Positions 45,735 through 55,922 of a DNA stretch of 64,000 bases are shown piece after piece. Below the pieces are notes generated by a model, which was not told the DNA's origin, ran no database searches, and was given only the letters and a program-made list of their open reading frames with translations. Where the stretch lies: contig JANQKQ010000054.1 in assembly GCA_028281105.1 (NCBI GenBank), forward strand, positions 1 through 64,000, in the 5' to 3' direction. This DNA is from Rhizobiaceae bacterium (GTDB lineage Bacteria; Pseudomonadota; Alphaproteobacteria; Rhizobiales; Rhizobiaceae). The translations under genes were made by a program, and so were the position numbers. Positions within the stretch are counted from its first letter, which is position 1, and each line of letters starts with the position of its first letter.

Positions 45735-46426
45735 CCGTTGCCCACCTCGCCACGGCTGCGCAAGGCCTCCACCACCTTGGCGAGGATGGCCACCGCGATC
45801 TCTCCGGGGCTGGCTGCGCCGATATCGAGCCCGATCGGCGCATCGATGCGGCCGATCTGCTCGCCTGACAGACCGGCCTCGGTCAGCCTGTCAACGCGCT
45901 TGGCGTGGGTCTTGCGGCTGCCGAGCGCACCGACGTAGAAGCATCCGGCCTCCAGCGCCGCGGAAATCGCGAAATCGTCGATCTTCGGGTCATGAGTGAT
46001 GGCGGCCAGCGCGGTGTAGGCGTCGAGGGGGCGGCTTTTGAGGGCATCTTCGGGCCAGTCGGCCGCCAGGTCGAAGCCAGCGAAGCGCTCGGGCGTGGCG
46101 AAGGCGGTGCGCGGATCGATGATGCGCACGTCGAAGCCGGCGAGCCTGGCCATCGGCGCGAGCGCCTGACAGATGTGCACCGCGCCGATGATCGCCAGCC
46201 GGGGCGACGGCAGATGCACGTTGGCGAACAGTTCACGCTCTCCATGAGCGATGATGCCGGACTTACCGGAGCGGAACCGGGACGCCAGCGCCTCGCCGAG
46301 ATCGCCGGCGACCTCGTCGCCTTCGCCGATCAGCCGGTCGCGGCCGTCGCCCAGATCGGTGAGCACGATCGCCGCGCGTCGGCTCGCCCGTTCCAAGTTG
46401 AGCTTTTTGAGCACATGCGGGTCCAT
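45731..46426 (-). CDS. XdhC/CoxF-like Rossmann-domain protein
   Basis: The 231 residues from MDPHVLKK contain LAIIGAVHICQALAPMARLAGFDVRIIDPRTAFAT, the Rossmann half of XdhC, then DAYTALAAITHDPKIDDFAI and AGLSGEQIGRIDAPIGLDIGAASPGEIAVAIL. XdhC proteins bind and sulfurate the molybdenum cofactor before insertion. Here the two halves of XdhC are separate genes seven bases apart. The upstream extension of the frame lies inside the neighbour and is not real. Confidence 0.88.
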
Positions 46427-46433
46427 GGAATTC

Positions 46434-46769
46434 CTACCCGAGCCGCTCCACGTAGACGCGGATGCGCCCGCCGCAGGAAAGCCCCACCTCCCAGGCCGTC
46501 TCGTCGGCGACGCCGAAATCCAGCATGCGCGGCTTACCGGTCTCGATGACGTCCATCGCCTCGGCGACGACAGCGCCTTCCACACAGCCGCCTGACACCG
46601 AGCCGGCCAGATTGCCTTGTTCGTCGATGACCAGGTGCGAGCCGGCCGGCCGCGGCGCCGAACCCCAGGTCTCGACCACGGTGGCGATCGCGACCTCTCG
46701 GCCCGCCTTCATCCATCGTTCGGCGGTGGCCAGTTCGTCCAGATCGGTGATCGGGTCGGGTTCAGACAT
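46434..46769 (-). CDS. XdhC/CoxI family N-terminal domain protein
   Basis: The 111 residues match the first XdhC domain: EVAIATVVETWGSAPRPAGSHLVIDEQGNLAGSVSGGCVEGAVV, with the conserved GGCVE, and VGLSCGGRIRVYVE. It is the partner of the next gene. It follows the VWA gene by nine bases. Known relatives (CoxI, XdhC) act in maturation of molybdenum hydroxylases. Confidence 0.9.
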   Translation of the reverse strand: MSEPDPITDLDELATAERWMKAGREVAIATVVETWGSAPRPAGSHLVIDEQGNLAGSVSGGCVEGAVVAEAMDVIETGKPRMLDFGVADETAWEVGLSCGGRIRVYVERLG

Positions 46770-46778
46770 GAATTGTCC

Positions 46779-48029
46779 TTACGCAGCGCGGTGTTGCATC
46801 CAGTTGCGTGGATCATATTGCCGCGCGTTCGCTTTGCCCAGTGCCCCGCACAAATCGCTCATCGCGTCCAGCGAGTGAATCGGGCGGAACTCGTCCACAT
46901 GCGGCAGCATGGCGCGCACGCCGGCGGCACGTGGCTCGAAACCTTCGAAACGCAGCAGCGGGTTGAGCCAGATCAGCCGCCGGCACGAGCGATGCAACCG
47001 GTCGATTTCGCGCGCCAGTTCCTCATCGCCGTCGCGCTCCAGCCCGTCGCTCATCAGCAACACGATGGCGCCCTGCCCCAACACGCGGCGCGCCCAGCGC
47101 CGGTTGAATTCACCCAGCGTCGCCCCGACCCGGGTGCCGCCCGACCAGTCTTCCACCGCGTGCGAACACAGTTCGATCGCCTCATCCGGGTCCCGCATGC
47201 GCAACTGCCGGGTCACGTTCGTGAGCCGGGTGCCGAACAGGAAGGTGTGCACCCGGCGGCGATCTTCCGTCAGCGCGTGCAGGAAATGCAGGAACATGCG
47301 CGAATACTGCGCCATCGAACCGGATATGTCGGCGAGCACCACGATCGGCGGGTGAATGGTGCGGCGGCGGCGGAATTTCGGGATCACCAGATCGCCGCCG
47401 GTCCGCGTGGCGTGGCCGAGCATGCGGCGCGCGTCGATCCTGGCGATTTTCGACGTCGGCTCGAAACGGCGGGTCTTGACCGCCTCGACCGGCAGCACCA
47501 GGCGGGCGATGGCGCGGCGCGCGGCGGCCAGCTCATCCGCGCTCATCTGCGCGAAGTCCTTACTATGCAAGACTTCGCGCTCGGAGGCGGTCAGGACGGC
47601 GTCGATCTCAAGGCGTTGCAGGTCCGGCTCGCGGCGATCCTCCCGGTCGGCAAACAACGATTGCGAGACCCTGGTCTGGCCGGCCCGGCGCTCGTCCTCG
47701 CGCTCGCGCGGATCGGCCATCGGCGAGAACATCTGCAGCATCTTCTCGACCAGTTCGCGCGGCCGCCAGAACAGGGCGAAGGCTTCGTGAAAAACCGGGT
47801 GGTCCTCGTGTCGCGAGACGAAGGTGGAATGCAATGTCCAGTAGAAATCCTCGCGCCGGGTGATGCCGGCCAGCCCCACTGCGCGCACCGCCTCGACCAC
47901 GGCCGCCGGTCCGACCCTCAGGCCCGCGCCGCGCAGGGTGCGGGCGAAGTACAGAATGTTGTCGGCGAGCCTGCCACCGTTGGCGGCGGAGGCCGGGCCG
48001 GGCTGATCGTCTTGATGGCCGGGGTTCAT
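46779..48029 (-). CDS. CoxE-like von Willebrand factor A domain protein
   Basis: The 416 residues have an N-terminal helical region and a C-terminal VWA domain with the metal-adhesion motif VVLADISGSMAQYSRMFLHFLHAL, and later LLMSDGLERDGDEELA. In Oligotropha-type CO dehydrogenase clusters, CoxE acts with the CoxD ATPase to build the copper-molybdenum centre. It is six bases after the MoxR ATPase gene. Confidence 0.88.
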   Translation of the reverse strand: MNPGHQDDQPGPASAANGGRLADNILYFARTLRGAGLRVGPAAVVEAVRAVGLAGITRREDFYWTLHSTFVSRHEDHPVFHEAFALFWRPRELVEKMLQMFSPMADPREREDERRAGQTRVSQSLFADREDRREPDLQRLEIDAVLTASEREVLHSKDFAQMSADELAAARRAIARLVLPVEAVKTRRFEPTSKIARIDARRMLGHATRTGGDLVIPKFRRRRTIHPPIVVLADISGSMAQYSRMFLHFLHALTEDRRRVHTFLFGTRLTNVTRQLRMRDPDEAIELCSHAVEDWSGGTRVGATLGEFNRRWARRVLGQGAIVLLMSDGLERDGDEELAREIDRLHRSCRRLIWLNPLLRFEGFEPRAAGVRAMLPHVDEFRPIHSLDAMSDLCGALGKANARQYDPRNWMQHRAA

Positions 48030-48035
48030 CGCATT

Positions 48036-48968
48036 CTACGAAGCGACCAGCTCGGCCTTGACCTCATCGAGCATCTTTTTGCCCGGTCCGGCCTCGATCG
48101 CCGCGATGTCGTCCTGATATTTCAGCAGCACGCCGATGGTGTCGGAAACGGTGGCCGGATCGAGCGCCAGCTTGTCCATTTCTATAAGCGCGGTAGCCCA
48201 GTCCAACGTCTCGGCAACGCCCGGCGCCTTGAACAGTTCCGGCTGGGCGCGCAGCTTCTGCACAAAGGCGACGATCTCGGCGGACAATTGCGGCCCGGCG
48301 TCGGGCACCTTGGCGGCCAGGATGCGCAATTCGCGCTCCGCATCGGGATAATCCACCCAGTGGTATAAGCAGCGGCGCTTGAGCGCGTCGTGGATTTCGC
48401 GGGTTCTGTTGGTGGTGATGACCACGATGGGCGGCTCGGCGGCCTTGATCGTGCCCAGTTCGGGGATGGTCACCTGGAAATCGGACAGCACTTCCAGCAG
48501 GAACGCCTCGAAGGCTTCATCGGTGCGGTCGAGCTCGTCGATCAGCAGCACCGGCGCACCGGCTTCGTCCGCCTCCAACGCCTGCAACAGCGGCCGGCGG
48601 ATCAGGAAACGGTCTGAGAAGATGTTCTTTTCCAGCTTGCCGCGATCGACGTCTCCCGCCGCTTCGCGCATGCGGATCTCGATCATCTGCGCGGCGTAGT
48701 TCCATTCGTAGACGGCCGAAGAAACGTCGAGCCCCTCATAGCATTGCAGGCGGATGAGGCGGCGGCCCAGCGCGCTTGCCAGCACTTTGGCGATCTCGGT
48801 CTTGCCGACCCCGGCCTCGCCCTCCAGGAACAGCGGCCGACCCATGCGCAGGCTCAGGAACAGAACCGTCGCCAGCGCCCGGTCGGCCACATAGCCGCCG
48901 GTCGCCAGCAGTGCCAGCGCGTCGTCAATCGTATCGGGAAATGAAGCGGATGGTCGCCGTGTCGACAT
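48036..48968 (-). CDS. MoxR/CoxD-type AAA+ ATPase
   Basis: The 310 residues show Walker A GEAGVGKTEIA, Walker B LLIDELDRTDEAFEAFLLEVLSD and the sensor region TNRTREIHDALKRRCLYHWVDYP, as in CoxD and MoxR ATPases. It is the first gene of a compact minus-strand operon (ATPase, VWA protein, two XdhC halves, MocA-like), with gaps of 6, 9 and 7 bases and one 4-base overlap. No coxMSL or xdhAB genes are in the window. Confidence 0.9.
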   Translation of the reverse strand: MSTRRPSASFPDTIDDALALLATGGYVADRALATVLFLSLRMGRPLFLEGEAGVGKTEIAKVLASALGRRLIRLQCYEGLDVSSAVYEWNYAAQMIEIRMREAAGDVDRGKLEKNIFSDRFLIRRPLLQALEADEAGAPVLLIDELDRTDEAFEAFLLEVLSDFQVTIPELGTIKAAEPPIVVITTNRTREIHDALKRRCLYHWVDYPDAERELRILAAKVPDAGPQLSAEIVAFVQKLRAQPELFKAPGVAETLDWATALIEMDKLALDPATVSDTIGVLLKYQDDIAAIEAGPGKKMLDEVKAELVAS

Positions 48969-49136
48969 GCGCGCACAATGAGCATGTTTGGCTTACAACG
49001 GCAAGACCGCCATTGCCGTTGTGCGCGGGCGGTGCGATTGCTATTGAGACTCGCCATCTCCATCCCATCTTCCAGCAGCACCAGCAGGCCGATTTTGCTT
49101 ACAGCTATGCGCATTCGCGGCACAGGTTTGGGACCG

Positions 49137-50225
49137 ATGCGAACCGCAGTCATCGCACTGGCGATTGCGCTGGCCGCCGCCCTGCCTACCCATGCCCAGC
49201 CGGTCAAGCTCGGCCTTTCGCTTCCGCTGAGCGGCAATGCGGCCGCCCTCGGCCGGCAGTTCCTTGCCGGTGCGCGTCTGGCAGTCGAGCTGCATGAAGG
49301 CGCGCGCGGCGTCGAGCTGCTGCCCAGCGACGACGGTTGCGACGCGGACCTGGCCGGATTGGCGGCCGAAGACCTGCGCGATGCCGGCGTCGTCATGATC
49401 ACAGGATTTTTGTGCAATGACGCGGCGACCACCGCGGCCGATATGCTGCGCGAAAGCGGTATTCCGCTGCTGGTCGCAGGCGCCCGTTCGGTGCGGCTGA
49501 TCGAGGATCGCGAACGCGAGGAATGGAACCTGTGGCGCATGTCTCCCGGCGACGACGAGGCCCCGCAGGCGGCCTTTCGCATTCTGTCGCGGCGGTGGGC
49601 GACGACACCCTATGCCATAGTCGACGACGGCACGGTCTACGGGCGCAATCTGGCCGACGAGTTCCGCGCGATGATGGAGCAGGCCAATCTGCCGCCGCAG
49701 TTCGTGGACAATTTCCGCCCGGCCCAGTCGACGCAGGCGGGCCTGATCCGCCGCCTGCAGCGTTCCGGCGTCGAGGCGGTCTACCTGGCGGCCAGCGCCC
49801 AGGACGTGGCCCTGGTGGGTCGCAACATGCTGGAGTTCGGCCCCAATATCGAGATCGCCACCGGAGAAGCGGTCTCGATCCTGCCTTATCTGGAAGAAGC
49901 GGAGACCATTCCGGTAGGGCTTCTGGCGATCATGCAGCCGGAGCCGGAGCGGCTGGCCTCGGTCGAGCCGATGCTCGACACGCTGGCCGAGCGCGGCCTG
50001 GAGCCGGAGCCCTATTTGCTGCTGGGTTTCGCAGCCATGCAGGTCGTCGCAGAGGCGCTGGCCACCAATGTGTTCGCAGGCGGCGGTTTTTCTGCAGGCT
50101 GGTCGGCACAGACCGTGCTCGGGACGGTGACGTTCGACGCCGACGGGCGCAACACGGCCGACACCTACCGCCTGTTCCGCTGGAACGGCGAAGGCTTCGC
50201 GCCGGTCGACGAAGACGTGCAATAG
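49137..50225 (+). CDS. Periplasmic binding protein of the Leu/Ile/Val (branched-chain) type
   Basis: The 362 residues from the ATG at 49137 start with a signal peptide ending THAQ/PVK. The solute-binding fold is that of ABC transporters (KLGLSLPLSGNAAALGRQFLAGARLAVELHEG, PYAIVDDGTVYGRNLADEFRAMMEQA, GVEAVYLAASAQDVALVGRNML). No membrane or ATPase partner is adjacent, so it may be an orphan sensor or receptor. An ATG at 49107 is the alternative start. Confidence 0.84.
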   Translation: MRTAVIALAIALAAALPTHAQPVKLGLSLPLSGNAAALGRQFLAGARLAVELHEGARGVELLPSDDGCDADLAGLAAEDLRDAGVVMITGFLCNDAATTAADMLRESGIPLLVAGARSVRLIEDREREEWNLWRMSPGDDEAPQAAFRILSRRWATTPYAIVDDGTVYGRNLADEFRAMMEQANLPPQFVDNFRPAQSTQAGLIRRLQRSGVEAVYLAASAQDVALVGRNMLEFGPNIEIATGEAVSILPYLEEAETIPVGLLAIMQPEPERLASVEPMLDTLAERGLEPEPYLLLGFAAMQVVAEALATNVFAGGGFSAGWSAQTVLGTVTFDADGRNTADTYRLFRWNGEGFAPVDEDVQ

Positions 50226-50237
50226 GACCCAACGACC

Positions 50238-51263
50238 ATGGCAGATGCGACGATCAAGCCCGGCGACCGCAACCTGATCACCGACGTTGGCGGGATTTCA
50301 GTCGGCAACGCGGAAGGCGAAAAGGTCAACACGGGCGTCACCGCGCTCGTTTGCGATCAGCCCACCACCGCCGCCGTCCATGTGATGGGCGGCGCGCCGG
50401 GCACCCGCGACACCGAGCTTCTGGCGCCCGAGAACACGGTGGAACAGATCGACGCGTTGGCGTTGTCGGGCGGCTCGGCGTTCGGTCTCGACACGGCCGG
50501 CGGCATCCAGGCATTCCTGCGCGAGGCCGGGCGCGGCTTCAAGCTCGCCGGTCAGACCATCCCGCTGGTTCCCGGCGCCATCCTGTTTGACCTGGCAAAT
50601 GGCGGCGACAAGGACTGGGGCCGCTATCCGCCCTATCGCGAGCTGGGTTTCGAGGCGGCGCGAAACGCGACGCGCGACTTCGAACTGGGCAGCGTCGGCG
50701 CCGGCAAGGGCGCGCTGGTCGCCGACCTGCTGGGCGGGCTGGGCTCGGCGTCGGCGAAGCTGGCCAACGGCATGACGATGGGGGCGCTGGTCGCGGTCAA
50801 TGCGATAGGCAGCCCGCTGGTGGCGCACACAGAGCACCTCTGGGCGGCACCGTTTGAAATCGACGGCGAGTTCGGTGCGCTCGGCCTGCCCTCGCCCCTG
50901 CCCGCCGACGCCACCGATCTCAACATCAAGTTCCGCGGCGCGCTCGAACCCGGCGCCAACACCACCATCGCGGTCGTCGCCACCGACGCGGTGCTCACCA
51001 AGTCGCAAGTCAAACGGCTGGCGGTCGCCGCCCATGACGGAATCGCGCGAGCCATCTGGCCCGCCCACAGCCCATTGGACGGAGACCTGGTGTTCGCGCT
51101 TGCCACCGGCGCAAGCGGGATCACGCCGACAATGGACGACTGGATCGACCTGAGCGCGTTCGCCGCCTCGACACTGACGCGCGCCATCGCCCGCGGCGTC
51201 TATGAGGCGAAACCGGCACAAAACGGGTTGTTTCCCGCCTATCGTGACCGGTTTCCGCGATGA
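50238..51263 (+). CDS. P1/S58 family peptidase (DmpA/NylC-like)
   Basis: The 341 residues belong to the Ntn-like aminopeptidase family that includes L-aminopeptidase DmpA and nylon oligomer hydrolase NylC. Conserved parts are NLITDVGGISVGNA, ALALSGGSAFGLDTAGG and EPGANTTIAVVATDAVLTKSQVKRLA. In NylC the chain cleaves itself before a threonine in an N-T context. N241-T242 here is the likely equivalent, giving a new N-terminal nucleophile. The natural substrate is unknown. It starts 12 bases after the binding protein and may be cotranscribed. Confidence 0.9.
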   Translation: MADATIKPGDRNLITDVGGISVGNAEGEKVNTGVTALVCDQPTTAAVHVMGGAPGTRDTELLAPENTVEQIDALALSGGSAFGLDTAGGIQAFLREAGRGFKLAGQTIPLVPGAILFDLANGGDKDWGRYPPYRELGFEAARNATRDFELGSVGAGKGALVADLLGGLGSASAKLANGMTMGALVAVNAIGSPLVAHTEHLWAAPFEIDGEFGALGLPSPLPADATDLNIKFRGALEPGANTTIAVVATDAVLTKSQVKRLAVAAHDGIARAIWPAHSPLDGDLVFALATGASGITPTMDDWIDLSAFAASTLTRAIARGVYEAKPAQNGLFPAYRDRFPR

Positions 51264-51316
51264 TCGCGTTTGGCTAAGGTAGGCTCCGGCATTAAGGATC
51301 AACCGCGGAGGCTTCC

Positions 51317-52030
51317 ATGCGAAAGACTGTCTGGGTTTTGCTGGCATGGCTTTCGTTTGCGGCCGGGCCGGCCGTCGCCGGCGATTTCGCCGAACGCGAC
51401 ATCATCGGTTTTTCGCCTGACGGCGGTCTGTTCGCGTTTGAGGAACATGGCGTCCAGGACGGCTCCGGATTCCCCTATTCCAACATCTACGTCATCGATA
51501 CCGCCACCGACACCTGGACCGCGGGCAGCCCGTTCCGGGCGGTTCTGCAAGACGAGAATGCAACGCTCGCCCAGGCTCGCGAGGCGACGCGGGCGGTTGC
51601 TGCCGGGGTGCTGACGACCATCAGCGAACCCGGTCTGGTCGCCGCCACCAACCGGTCGACCGAGGTCGTCGACAACCCTTATCGAATGGTGGCGCGGCCA
51701 CGCCATTTCGTGCCGCCGACGGCCGAACGCATCGAGTTTCGCATCTCCAGGAAATGGCTGCCGGTGCCCGAAAGCTGCCAGGAATATGGCGATGTGCGCG
51801 GCTTCGAACTTATCCGTATCGACGCAGCACCCGGCGGGCAGACCACGGTGATGCACTCCGACACGGCGATCCTGTCGAGCCGCAACTGCCCGCTGGACTA
51901 TAGGCTGGCCGACATCGTCACCTACTATCCGCCGGCCGGCGATCCCGTTGTCGCGGTGGTGATCCTGATGGAGACGATCGGCTTCGAAGGGCCGAACGGG
52001 CGGTTCCTGGCAGTGACGGGAAGGTTCTAG
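51317..52030 (+). CDS. Secreted DUF2259-type protein
   Basis: The 237 residues have a signal peptide (VWVLLAWLSFAAGPAVAGD). The mature protein contains ERDIIGFSPDGGLFAFEEHGVQDGSGFPYSNIYVIDT and ends DYRLADIVTYYPPAGDPVVAVVILMETIGFEGPNGRF. This matches the predicted-secreted DUF2259 family of alphaproteobacteria, function unknown. It is 53 bases after the peptidase gene. Confidence 0.85.
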   Translation: MRKTVWVLLAWLSFAAGPAVAGDFAERDIIGFSPDGGLFAFEEHGVQDGSGFPYSNIYVIDTATDTWTAGSPFRAVLQDENATLAQAREATRAVAAGVLTTISEPGLVAATNRSTEVVDNPYRMVARPRHFVPPTAERIEFRISRKWLPVPESCQEYGDVRGFELIRIDAAPGGQTTVMHSDTAILSSRNCPLDYRLADIVTYYPPAGDPVVAVVILMETIGFEGPNGRFLAVTGRF

Positions 52031-52115
52031 CGGCGTCGGACCGCGGCATCCCAGGTTTGACCAATCCAACTACGGTAGATTGTTCCAACCGGGCCCGCCG
52101 CAAACAAGCTGTGAT

Positions 52116-52295
52116 TCAAACCCCGAAATTGAAGAAGTGGAAAATGAAACCGCACTCCTGAAACTCGGTATCGGGATTGTCTATTTTCAGAAGCTCGTTG
52201 TCCGAACACAAATCGGTATATATCGCCGTCTTAATGAGATTCAGCGAGAACAATATTGCGATGACAACCAAAGCCCGTTTCACTGATTTGTTCAT
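52116..52295 (-). CDS. Possible 59-residue membrane or secreted peptide
   Basis: The frame from the ATG at 52295 gives a hydrophobic stretch (RALVVIAILFSLNLIKTAIY) and a short polar tail with two cysteines (DLCSDNELL, FQECGF). Its GC content is lower than that of the neighbours. I find no ribosome binding site and no known family. The gap 52296-52577 before purB holds nothing else I can name. Confidence 0.35.
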   Translation of the reverse strand: MNKSVKRALVVIAILFSLNLIKTAIYTDLCSDNELLKIDNPDTEFQECGFIFHFFNFGV

Positions 52296-52577
52296 GATAT
52301 AGCGTTGCGGCGCATCCGTGATCACGATTTGGATAGTGTCTCGGCGCGAAATCGCGCCCCGTGGCTGTCCTATCGAATCCGTTGCCGAATGCCTACATGT
52401 TTGGGGCGAGCTTGGAAGCGATTGGCGCAACAGCGGCTGTCGGGACGTGCGGTCCGCCGGCAGAGCGGTGTTTGAGTTGACCATGGTGCTGCAGTTCCAC
52501 GGTCATCCGACCACTCGGTTGTATCCTAACTTTCGCTCTGCTACAGCCGGCGCGTTCAGCAGCCGAGAAGCCCGCCG

Positions 52578-53885
<1,308 letters not shown>

Positions 53886-53898
53886 TTGGCCACGACGC

Positions 53899-54366
53899 CT
53901 ACTTGGCCGCGGGCGCCATCAGCTTGGCGCTGTGGACATAGGTGAAGACATCCGACCCGCTCAGGATCTGAAACCCGTCCCCCGTCGGTTCGGCCAGATT
54001 CCATTGGGTCTTGAACTGCAAATCCGTGCCATTGGTCGTCAAATAGCCGGTCCAGCCGGTCATCGAATGGCAGCTTTGGCTGATGTTTTTCCAAATCACG
54101 GTGAACGAGATGGTGCCTTCCAGATACCAGCCCATCAGCGGGAAGCCCGGTCCACCGACACAGCCGAAATCGGTCTCCGCGTTCACATACCGCCCGGAAA
54201 CCCAGCCGTTAGGCCCAATAGAGATCGTCATGGCCGATCCCGCCTGGTTCTGCCACGTGCTGGCCACCGACAGCAGTCCGGATTCGTCCATTGTCAAGTG
54301 GGAGTCGGCGAACGCGCTGTTTGAAATGACCGCAAAAGCGGCACCCGCAAGCAAAAATTTCTTCAT
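53899..54366 (-). CDS. Secreted avidin-family biotin-binding protein
   Basis: The 155 residues have a signal peptide (cleavage after AFA, residue 20) and one avidin barrel. The biotin-site set is visible: N40 and S44 (WQNQAGS), Y60 (SGRYVN), W92 (VIWKN), T103 (SMTGW), W122 (QWNL) and D139 (SGSDVF). Cysteines C69 and C99 sit where the disulfide of rhizavidin and hoefavidin lies, the dimeric class. The sequence reads closest to those two proteins of Rhizobiales. It lies in a lower-GC patch, convergent with purB. Its natural role, possibly antimicrobial biotin scavenging, is unknown. Confidence 0.88.
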   Translation of the reverse strand: MKKFLLAGAAFAVISNSAFADSHLTMDESGLLSVASTWQNQAGSAMTISIGPNGWVSGRYVNAETDFGCVGGPGFPLMGWYLEGTISFTVIWKNISQSCHSMTGWTGYLTTNGTDLQFKTQWNLAEPTGDGFQILSGSDVFTYVHSAKLMAPAAK

Positions 54367-54529
54367 GGGAACTCTCCGTATCTGATGAATCGCGTTGCAG
54401 CGCCATCTGATCCGCCCGTTTCTTGGGAGGAACCATCAGCACAGATACAACTATAAGATTTTTCCTATATCTATCCATTTTTGTTTGATTTAACTTTGAA
54501 AAATATTAGAAAAACGGCCCTTCCCTGAC

Positions 54530-54946
54530 CTAACGGCAAAGATCGTTGCAAGGAATGCCATCGCGATTGTGATCAAGGCGTCGGTGGCCACATTGGTTCA
54601 GTTGAAATCTGGCTTCGGCACAGCTTGTCATTTGCCTACAGGTCTTCAGCGGCGTACAGGAGAAGCTCTGTGGTGATGGCGTTGCACGTCGCCCGGCCGG
54701 GTCGTAACCCTGCGCCTTAAGTCGGGCACGCATCGTTGCCAACGTTTTGCCGCACACGTTTTCGCAGGGGATGCCGTCATCATCGCCGTCACGCTCGCTT
54801 TCACCGCAGACCTCGAAGTGAAAATACGCTTCCGCGCAGTCGGTCATCTGGGTGCAATACTTCGTCCCGCATGCGTACGGCTGTGCCGAAAGTTCGGCTG
54901 ATATCGTGGACGCCAAAACAACAGCAAGAAATGCACGAAGAATCAT
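54530..54946 (-). CDS. Secreted protein with two Excalibur-like modules
   Basis: The 138 residues have a signal peptide (FLAVVLASTISAELSA). Two repeated cysteine modules follow, at about 26-65 and 97-137, each with C-x-M-T-x-CAEA-x-F and ending DGIPCENVC or DGIPCNDLC. The DxDxDGIPC calcium-type loop is the Excalibur motif. Such domains often accompany thermonuclease-like proteins, but here they stand alone. The function is unknown. I start at MILRAF, since the upstream frame overlaps the divergent hydrolase promoter. Confidence 0.82.
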   Translation of the reverse strand: MILRAFLAVVLASTISAELSAQPYACGTKYCTQMTDCAEAYFHFEVCGESERDGDDDGIPCENVCGKTLATMRARLKAQGYDPAGRRATPSPQSFSCTPLKTCRQMTSCAEARFQLNQCGHRRLDHNRDGIPCNDLCR

Positions 54947-55018
54947 GGGGATACAATTATAGATTGTATCACACGATAGCTCTTGTCGGCCAAGCCAAAC
55001 AACGCTAGCGGTTCGCCC

Positions 55019-55567
55019 ATGAAGATCAAACAGGCCGAACTGCTGATCGTGCCGGGCTACAAGGGTTCCGGCCCCGACCACTGGCAGAGCCGCTGGCAGA
55101 ACAATCTGTCAACCGCGCGGCGCGTGGAGATGGGCGACTGGCACAAGCCGGTGTTCGAGGATTGGAAGTCCAACCTCATCAAAGAGGTTAATAAGTCAAC
55201 TAAACCCGTTATTTTTATTGGTCATTCCATCGGCGCCCAAGTGATCGTCCACGCCGCCCCGGCCTTCCAGGTGCCGATCGCCGGCGCGTTCTTCGTCGCT
55301 CCGCCCGATGTGGAAAACCCGGCCATCAGGCCGCGCCATCTGCTGACCTTCGGTCCCTATTCGCGCGAGCCGCTGACCTTCCCGTCGATCACAGTGGCCA
55401 GCCGCAACGACCCCTTCTGCAGCTACGAGCAGGCCGAGGAAATGGCCGCCGCATGGGGCTCCCTGCTGGTCGACGCGGGCCAATCCGGCCACATCGAACC
55501 GGCGTCCGGCCACGGTCCGTGGCCGGAGGGTTTGATGGTGTTGTCGAAATTCCTGGCCCGGCTTTAG
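55019..55567 (+). CDS. RBBP9/YdeN-like alpha/beta hydrolase
   Basis: The 182 residues begin with ELLIVPGYKGSGPDHWQSRWQ and contain the nucleophile elbow GHSIGAQ, then SRNDPFCSYEQAEEMA with the acid residue and a final SGHIEPASGHGPW with the histidine. These are serine-hydrolase features of the RBBP9 family, usually of unknown substrate. A 46-base stretch around 55185-55230 is unusually AT-rich for this gene, yet the protein reads through normally. Confidence 0.88.
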   Translation: MKIKQAELLIVPGYKGSGPDHWQSRWQNNLSTARRVEMGDWHKPVFEDWKSNLIKEVNKSTKPVIFIGHSIGAQVIVHAAPAFQVPIAGAFFVAPPDVENPAIRPRHLLTFGPYSREPLTFPSITVASRNDPFCSYEQAEEMAAAWGSLLVDAGQSGHIEPASGHGPWPEGLMVLSKFLARL

Positions 55568-55598
55568 CGGTGCAAGGGCGTGCGGCAAGCGGGCTCGG

Positions 55599-55922
55599 CT
55601 AACCTTCGTTTTTGATCTGCTCGACCGCCTCGGCCATCAGTTCTTCCATCGTGCGACGAATCTGATGGTCGGACTGATCAACTTGAGCAGCGTCGAAATC
55701 GGCCCGCACCTTGCGGAACACGTCTTCATCGCCCGGCTCTTCGAAGTCGGAGCGGATCACTTCCTTGGCGTATTCGTCGGCGTCCTCGCCAGATTTGCCG
55801 AGCTTGTCGGCGGCCCAAAGCCCCAGCAGCTTGTTGCGCCGGGCTTCCGCTTTGAAGCGCAGTTCCTCGTCGTGGGCGAACTTCTTCTCGAAAGCATCGC
55901 CGCGCTCTTCAATTCCGCTCAT
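55599..55922 (-). CDS. DUF1476 protein (F1-ATPase zeta inhibitor family)
   Basis: The 107 residues from MSGIEERGDAFEKKFAHDEELRFKAEARRNKLLGLWAA match the alphaproteobacterial zeta subunit family, which in Paracoccus inhibits the F1-ATPase by its N-terminus. The long helices and acidic C-terminus fit. It is divergent from purC, the usual arrangement in Rhizobiales. Whether this copy inhibits ATPase is inferred. Confidence 0.88.
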   Translation of the reverse strand: MSGIEERGDAFEKKFAHDEELRFKAEARRNKLLGLWAADKLGKSGEDADEYAKEVIRSDFEEPGDEDVFRKVRADFDAAQVDQSDHQIRRTMEELMAEAVEQIKNEG

